Source of the DNA: Phalacrocorax aristotelis
Lineage: Eukaryota > Chordata > Aves > Suliformes > Phalacrocoracidae
DNA: 64,000 nucleotides
Reading direction: 5' to 3'
Assembly: GCF_949628215.1 (NCBI RefSeq)
Contig: NC_134286.1
Coordinates: forward strand, 2,728,001-2,792,000
Part shown: positions 59,301 to 64,000 of the stretch, one piece after another
Numbering within the stretch: position 1 is the stretch's first letter
Layout: the number at the start of each line of letters is the position of its first letter
Notes under the pieces: model-generated
Told to the model about the DNA's origin: nothing
Databases searched by the model: none
Seen by the model: only the letters and a program-made list of their open reading frames with translations
Made by a program: the position numbers and the translations under genes

Positions 59301-62300
59301 TATGTTATCTACATCTATATCCTGAAGATACTGATCTCTTGGGACAAATTGTCCTCAAAAACCTCAATATGAGCATTTCCTGCTTATCAAGGCCCAATAG
59401 GCAGGACATGCAAGCCATCAGCCATCCTGTACCTATCATAAAGAGCAGATCCACGTCCCTCAGCAATTATTCTTTGCTCGCACAGACCTGAAAGCAAGCA
59501 GCCAAACCACTTATTGTACTGTAGAACCGAGGGATACGCGTGGATGACTGGATGGGGAATTAGCCCGACATTCCCTCCTCTTGTTTACCGGTGTTGTGTA
59601 CTGAGCTGAGAGCAGCTCCCGCTTTGTCTGCTGGCTTTTGATGTTTGCTGACTGAGTTCATCAGGTATGCAATACATGCAACCGGTGTATAGCAAAATCC
59701 TCTCTTCTGTTTAGTTCTTGGATCATTTGCTGGCTGGCATCGAAGATATATCTGGACACTGGGGACAGTATTACTGGAAAGACAAGTAAGGATTTGCCAA
59801 AATACAACCGTGTACATGTGTAGAAAAATATGAGGCTGGTTTCTATTCCCTAAGTTTCTACTGTGGGCAGCCAAGCCTTGTTCATCCTTGGGGTACAAGG
59901 CAGGTGACAGAGGGGCAGCTTCTCCTCGTCCAAGGTGAGACCAGGTTCTCAGGGCGCTTCCCCGCTTGCAGGTCACGTATCATACTTCACCCTAAAAAGA
60001 CTCCGTTCTCCTCTCCTATTGCGTGTGTTCCTTCTTGTCCAAAGAAATCTGCTGGAGGCGAAGGGGCCGTGCCCGCACAGCACAGCCTGCGTGGCTTCAG
60101 CCTCTCGCTGCCTGCAGCGGCGCTGCCCGCGCCCTCCGGCCTGTCCGGCCACGCGGGGGCTGAGGACCCAACCCGGCAAGTGCACAATTAACATGAAAAA
60201 TATGGGCTTGTGGCACTTGGAGGGGCAACTGCTTATTGTGCATTGACAAATTATAGAGGACCTCAACAGATTTCTCTAGCAAAGTGCTCAATTTTCATGA
60301 AGTTCTGGTAGGAGGGTTGTTTTCTTTAAAATACAAATAACATAAAATACATTAATACCAACCTACCAGGTTTAATTCCTTAGCTGTGCAGACACAGATG
60401 CAGCTAACTTCATGCTAAGGACTCTGATTAATGCAGCTGGCAGGGATTTTCTTAGGAATGCCAGTGCTTGGAAGTGCCACTAGAGGGTATGGGAATCGCT
60501 GCCGCTGCTGGGGAGCGTCTGGCTCCTTGCGAGCAGGCTTGTGAACAGCTAACAACAGCCAGACTTGAGTGCCAGTATTTGATACTGGCTAGATCTTTCC
60601 CAAAGGTTGTGCTGTATTTGAGCAGAAAGCGAGAGGAAATGGCTCAAGAGGGGATCTGGAAGCGTTTAAATCTGTTGCGTCCCTTGGGGCTACTGCGTGT
60701 ACTTGTAGGACTTAGAGTTCATGGTAAATCTGGGACTTCGGGGAGTTTTTATTGTATTTGGTAAAGTTTTAGTATCTTAGCTCATGTACTGTAGTGCAGA
60801 AATAATTAGGGACTGATCACGTGGACCGCTGATTTCTGGCAAGAAGGTAATGGAATATAATGGAACGTGGGGTAGTCAGGGACTATGAACCTGCTGGCTT
60901 GCTCAGGTCCATTTCGGTGCTGGGAGGTGGCTAAGTCTGTCTTGTTTTTTTTCTCAAACAGATTAGAATATTTCAACAGCAAATACCTGCAGAAGATCCT
61001 ACTTCGAGAACACGACCAGCCAAAATCAAGTATCGTGCTTCTCCATGAAAAGCTGGAGCGGAAACACGCCATTGAGCTGGCAGAAGCGGGGCAGCTGGGT
61101 CACGGCCCGTCCCACCCATCCTTGCTGTAAGTGCTCCCCTTTCCACCGCTCCTCCCAACCCTCCCGCCGGAGGGAACGGTTGTAAAACGCTCTTGCAAAC
61201 TTCTCTGCCTCCTCTGCTCTTCCCTGCTGGGCTGTCCCATGGGAAGGAGCAACATAGCTTGGACAAATGCAAAGCAAGCACTATTTAAAGATTAGTAGGT
61301 GGGTGTTAAAAATGATCAGGTGGATGAGCACTCTTCTGGCACTGATGAGCACAGTTTCTGATCTTGTACACAGAGGCTCACCTGTATCCTGGCCCCGAAT
61401 TACACAGAGATGGTGCTCTGAGGAAGAGGCTCTTGCACCATTTTTTGAGGGCTTTGCACCGTTACACTTACTTAAGGAACCAAGGGCTAGAACGAGCATC
61501 GGCTGAGCCAGCAGGGTCAAATATTTGCATGTCAGAATGGCTGTCTCATCTCTCAGAGACGGTTCTGCTCTGCCACAGCTCCCCGCAGCTCTTTTATCTA
61601 CCGGCAAGCACACGGATGGCACAGCTCTGATGCAAATACCAAATGCCCCTTCTGCAGCGATCTCCGTCTGCAGGGATTAGCTGTTGGTCGTGTCCACTGG
61701 TGGTGGGGTCCAAAAGGGCTGCTGTGAACATGGGGCTTTGGGGATGCACCGGTTGTGCTGCTGTGCATCCTCCAAAATAAAGCATTCTGCTTTTCTTTGC
61801 AGCCATAACGACAGGACTGTCATAACAGACAAAAAATTGGAGGATACTCTGAATCCGGATGTCCTGGAAAATATACAGGAAATATTGGCAAGGAACCTGT
61901 ACAGAATAAGGAGAACGGTATAACTCTTCCCTCGATCTGTATTTTAGATGTCCAATAACAAAAGTTATCTCAGTTATCCTAACAGCCTGAGCAGATGTTA
62001 TGAATATTTACATAATTACTAATGATGTCTCTTTGTGAGCAGAGAATAGTTGGCTGTGTGAAGCCAGATCCAGTTTCCAAGTCAGTGGCACATTTCTGTT
62101 TGCAGCGTGACAGCTTTTGAAAGGTTCACCCAGTCAGCCTATAATTTCAGGAAGTATTTTAGGCATCAGTACCCAGAACCAGAAAGCAGAAAGGAGGAGC
62201 ACATGGATCTTCAGGCATCAGGTTAGCAGATCCAGCAGTTGCAACAGCTCCTGGTTACCTAGAGGGCAGAGCAGGGATGGGGTTATCCTCACGCTGCATT

Positions 62301-63377
62301 TTTACCCCGGAGAAGAGAGCACAGTCAGTGAGCTGCGAGTGAAAATTAACCTGCAGAGGTTTTAAAGCCGCTCGGCGGTTTTGCTGTGAAACTGGTACAG
62401 CTGGTAAACAGCGTAGAAACCACTTGCTGTTTACAGAATGACTTGTGAATAATCTGTCTGAGGTTTTACACAGTACCTAGGACTGTGAATTGTAATTACT
62501 GTGCACATGGTGATACATGGAGCCTTATCCTTAAAATCCACCTAAGCCTTTGTTTTATGGATTACGCACGAAATACTGAGTCCTTGGGGATGCGGCTGGT
62601 GTGGGCAGCTCAGCACAGGGGGATCAACCACCCCCTCGTGTCCCCTTGCTGAGCCGAAAGCAGCAACCAGATAAGGCTGGGAGGAAACCTATAGTAATGG
62701 TGAATGGGATGAAGATGAAGGCATACCTCCTGTTTGCACTTACTCCTACCTAAATCCAGCCTCACCCCTTCTAGCGACAGTTATCCCAGCTCCCATTGAT
62801 GTTAGTAGGAGAATTAACTTCAGCTGGTTTATGGATTTTGAAGCAGGTTTTATGGTTCCTGTTGATTGCAAGATTTATATATGAAAGTGGGGCTGGTATA
62901 AAATATTGGGGGGCTGGGCAGAGGCACTGAGGCTGAAGACGCCTTGAACAGAGTAGTTGCACTAGGTCAGTCTGGCAGCTGGACTAATAGAGATGCATCT
63001 CAGTCTTGTCATTCAGTGAGCTGCATAAAGAAGCAGAGTCTGGAGTCCCACCTTCCCTCTTTGGCTCTTTCCCTCCGTCCCCACCTCTCATACTTGGGTG
63101 GATCAGTTTATCCCCATAACTAGGCAGGACGGTTACAGGGGGGGTGAAGGCGGCTGGAAGATGCAGGCACTAGCGAAGGGATGCTGCCCTGGAGGGAGGG
63201 TGGTCCCACCTCCAACAGCGGCCTCTCTGGTGCAACGTGCAGGGGCCGGCGTACAACAGGCACACCCTGCCCGGAGAGACCGAGCCTGTGGAGCATGCCA
63301 AGGAGATCCTGATCCTCCGGCACAAGAGCCTGTGGGTGGAAGTGAGCAGAGGTGACACGGCCAGCTCCAGGAAGGAG
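41075..63377 (+). CDS. Plasma-membrane Na+/H+ exchanger, NHE1/2/4 branch (3' partial)
   Basis: Electroneutral Na+/H+ antiporter of the SLC9A family. Ten exons join in consistent phase: 41075-41351, 42788-43251, 43623-43873, 48653-48870, 52775-52971, 57661-57750, 59715-59785, 60962-61126, 61803-61917 and 63243-63377, giving 661 residues. The transport core is complete: [12 protein letters not shown] with Asp214-Pro215, FGESLLND with Glu238 and Asp243 (NHE1 E262/D267), and YGGLRGA with Arg434. The cytosolic CHP-binding helix keeps FLDHLL (500-505). The tail continues past the window. Segments alternate between NHE2-like ([29 protein letters not shown]) and NHE1-like ([33 protein letters not shown]). 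SLC9A2/SLC9A4 sit elsewhere in vertebrate genomes, so orthology is open; a beta-NHE/SLC9A1B-type paralog is one option. Odd: Asp367 where the family has Glu. The start codon is tentative. Confidence 0.93.
42788..43251 (+). CDS. Na+/H+ exchanger exon 2: transport core, ion site
   Basis: Residues 93-247, entered in phase 1. It encodes [17 protein letters not shown], then a helix with [10 protein letters not shown]. The inhibitor-region helix is [18 protein letters not shown], followed by [12 protein letters not shown], the [12 protein letters not shown] unit and [12 protein letters not shown]. It is the most conserved part of the family and holds the acidic residues of the cation site (Asp243, Glu238). 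The donor GTAAGG follows at 43252. Confidence 0.95.
43623..43873 (+). CDS. Na+/H+ exchanger exon 3
   Basis: Residues 248-330 plus two bases of 331. It reads [19 protein letters not shown], then two helices with [12 protein letters not shown] and [20 protein letters not shown], ending HLSGIVA. The AG acceptor is at 43621-43622 and the donor GTAAGT at 43874. It is closest to NHE2 in this stretch as I recall the family. Confidence 0.94.
43874..48652 (+). other. Na+/H+ exchanger intron 3
   Basis: 4.8 kb intron. It holds a 22-base A run at 45954-45975. No other gene or RNA is supported. Confidence 0.8.
45954..45975 (+). repeat. A22 homopolymer
   Basis: Uninterrupted run of 22 A in exchanger intron 3. 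Confidence 0.9.
48653..48870 (+). CDS. Na+/H+ exchanger exon 4
   Basis: Residues 331-403, leaving one base of 404. It includes [19 protein letters not shown] and [20 protein letters not shown]. The KSHTT and KMWSSVS segments are NHE1-like. The residue equivalent to NHE1 Glu391 is Asp367 (GAT, 48759-48761). The donor is GTATGA at 48871, weaker than consensus at +5/+6, and is followed after 63 bases by a large inverted repeat. Confidence 0.94.
48934..49134. repeat. Near-perfect 49-bp inverted repeat (long hairpin)
   Basis: Left arm 48934-48982 and right arm 49086-49134 are reverse complements at 44 of 49 positions by hand comparison. They are separated by 103 bases. The arms begin TTCCATTATACGAGAG and end ATCCTTTCCTGC on the left. 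The complementarity continues loosely with TTGCT/AGCAA inside the loop. Transcribed as part of the exchanger pre-mRNA it would fold into a long stem. It could be a short non-autonomous DNA transposon (MITE) or a local inverted duplication. Confidence 0.9.
49591..49790 (-). mobile_element. CR1 LINE fragment (3' region, antisense)
   Basis: The sequence matches the well-known avian CR1 3' region read in antisense: CAGAATCGGGG, GAGATCATCTGGTCCAACGCCCTG, a Gly/Thr-rich middle, then GAGACTCTACAACCTCCCTGGG (quoted in parts) and CACGGTAAAAAAG. It is diverged and truncated at both ends. CR1 is the dominant LINE of birds and also occurs in other sauropsids. Boundaries are approximate. Confidence 0.85.
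52775..52971 (+). CDS. Na+/H+ exchanger exon 5: GGLRGA helix
   Basis: Residues 404-469. It encodes [20 protein letters not shown], then [20 protein letters not shown], a short loop DFHRKK and a last hydrophobic segment [17 protein letters not shown]. The loop after FLLP is two residues shorter than in NHE1 and NHE2 (compared from memory), with the frame preserved. The donor is GTAAAA at 52972. Confidence 0.94.
52972..57660 (+). other. Na+/H+ exchanger intron 5
   Basis: 4.7 kb intron. The notable content is a 17-base tandem repeat that places two CACGTG E-boxes side by side (56757-56786). No exon is supported. Confidence 0.8.
56757..56790. repeat. Tandem 17-bp repeat carrying paired CACGTG E-boxes
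   Basis: The unit GAAATGACACGTGGCCC is followed directly by GAAATGACACGTGGG. CACGTG (the USF/MYC/TFE core) lies at 56764-56769 and 56781-56786. The sequence is seen directly; any binding is inference. Confidence 0.7.
57661..57750 (+). CDS. Na+/H+ exchanger exon 6: membrane-to-cytosol junction
   Basis: Exactly 30 codons, residues 470-499, phase 0 at both ends. It reads [19 protein letters not shown] and then the start of the CHP-binding region, EQIHIR. The basic KRKR cluster follows the last membrane helix. The match is very close to NHE1 ([16 protein letters not shown]). The donor is GTAAGT at 57751. Confidence 0.94.
58871..58881 (+). repeat. G11 homopolymer
   Basis: Run of 11 G, preceded by GTGGGGC, within exchanger intron 6. 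Confidence 0.85.
59715..59785 (+). CDS. Na+/H+ exchanger exon 7: CHP-binding helix
   Basis: Residues 500-522 plus two bases of 523: [17 protein letters not shown] then QYYWKD. The four hydrophobic residues that in NHE1 contact the obligate subunit CHP (Phe526, Leu527, Leu530, Leu531) are all kept, at 500, 501, 504 and 505. The acceptor is CTGTTTAG and the donor GTAAGG at 59786. Confidence 0.93.
60962..61126 (+). CDS. Na+/H+ exchanger exon 8: cytoplasmic tail
   Basis: Residues 524-577. It reads [20 protein letters not shown] then [20 protein letters not shown], matching the NHE2 tail pattern ([20 protein letters not shown]). It ends in a less conserved Gly/Pro/Ser stretch. The acceptor is TCTCAAACAG and the donor GTAAGT at 61127. 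Confidence 0.92.
61803..61917 (+). CDS. Na+/H+ exchanger exon 9: cytoplasmic tail
   Basis: Residues 579-616, with codon 578 shared with exon 8. It encodes [20 protein letters not shown] then [18 protein letters not shown], comparable to the family segment ending in RNLYQIRQRT of NHE2. The acceptor is TTTCTTTGCAG. The donor is GTATAA at 61918, a weak match at +4 to +6. Confidence 0.9.
63243..63377 (+). CDS. Na+/H+ exchanger exon 10 (last exon in window)
   Basis: 45 codons, residues 617-661, phase 0. It reads [20 protein letters not shown] then [20 protein letters not shown] and SSRKE. It aligns with the YNRHSL...QAKEILIRRRHSL part of NHE2. The donor GTAAGA at 63378 shows that the gene continues to the right of the window. 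Confidence 0.9.
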
Positions 63378-63850
63378 GTAAGAGTGACTGGGGAAGGCTT
63401 GGACCTGCAGAGACCATGCGCCGGGCTGCTTTCCCTACGCAGGTTTAACAAGTGCTAGGAATAGTGCTGTTTGTTGCTGGTGTTATTTCTTTTTAAAGAT
63501 AAAACCAGTTGACTTTAGAAAACAACAACAACAAAAAGTGTTTCTCAATCCTAACTTGCATTCCAATGAGTGGGAGATACCGAGGCCAAGAAAACCAGCC
63601 CAACTCCTGACAAACAGATGAGCCATCTCGGGTGCAGCACCGTTCAGTGCTTTGTGAACACAGGCTTCCATCCGTGCTAGGGAAGTTATTTACTGAGCAA
63701 ATGTTATTAATTGGGCTTCAGTCTCTAGCTTCAGAGCTCTGGTTTTCCCATGTTTTCTTTTCTGGGATATTTCATCGAAGGCGGGCACCGGGTGCACCCA
63801 TTGTCAGCGCTCCAGATGGACTGTAAATATTTGAAACTGTTTGGTCTTTT

Positions 63851-63863
63851 CCCCCCCCCCCCC
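63851..63863 (+). repeat. C13 homopolymer
   Basis: Run of 13 C after a T-rich stretch, near the right end of the window in an exchanger intron. Confidence 0.85.
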
Positions 63864-64000
63864 AACTCTTTTGAAAGGACAGAAGCATTATTGTGAGTTT
63901 TCCTATTTATTCCGGAGGTGAATGTTTTGTTTTCAAAACCAACTATGGTTCTGGGCAGACCTGAAGAGAGTAAAAGAAAGGGAAGTGTTGCATACCAGAT

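Noticed and set aside
60060-60190. CpG-rich open stretch in exchanger intron 7 as a possible extra exon
   Set aside because: Exons 7 and 8 join in phase without it, and the translated product does not resemble any NHE tail.
1-64000. CRISPR arrays, prokaryotic operons, phage or plasmid features
   Set aside because: The window is vertebrate nuclear DNA with spliced genes. No spaced direct-repeat array or bacterial gene organisation is present.

Overview
The window is nuclear DNA from an amniote, most likely a bird. Its genes are split by phase-matched GT-AG introns. It carries a recognisable CR1 LINE fragment (49591-49790, minus strand), a discrete CpG-island promoter (about 21,190-21,880) and long AT-rich non-coding tracts. 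There are no operons, Shine-Dalgarno sites or prokaryotic features. The species cannot be named from the sequence.

Layout, all genes on the + strand. (1) 1-16,500, with 3' UTR to about 17.5 or 19.3 kb: the last three coding exons of SH3BGRL, a small thioredoxin-fold protein that lacks the redox cysteines. Its first coding exon lies upstream of the window. (2) About 21.2-21.9 kb: a CpG-island promoter with a candidate non-coding first exon ending at 21,762. (3) 25,812-26,836: one intact coding exon of a TASL/CXorf21-family innate-immune adaptor. It keeps the N-terminal helix that docks on SLC15A4 and the C-terminal pLxIS motif that recruits IRF5. Next to SH3BGRL (the Xq21 block of mammals), this is best explained as TASL2 rather than TASL. 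(4) About 26.9-40.9 kb: intergenic DNA with no gene I can support. (5) 41,075 to beyond the right edge: ten coding exons of a plasma-membrane Na+/H+ exchanger (SLC9 family, NHE1/2/4 branch). They give 661 residues in one continuous reading frame, and only the distal cytoplasmic tail is missing.

The three genes have no obvious shared pathway and look like ordinary neighbours. The strongest observations are: the intact TASL2-type adaptor; an exchanger whose sequence mixes NHE1-like and NHE2-like segments and sits in a locus that holds neither gene in mammals; a Glu-to-Asp change at a nearly invariant membrane position in it; and a nearly perfect 49-bp inverted repeat (48,934-48,982 / 49,086-49,134) just 64 bases after one of its splice donors.

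All exon borders were placed by hand from reading frame, splice dinucleotides and remembered family sequences. No alignment, RNA evidence or repeat masking was available.
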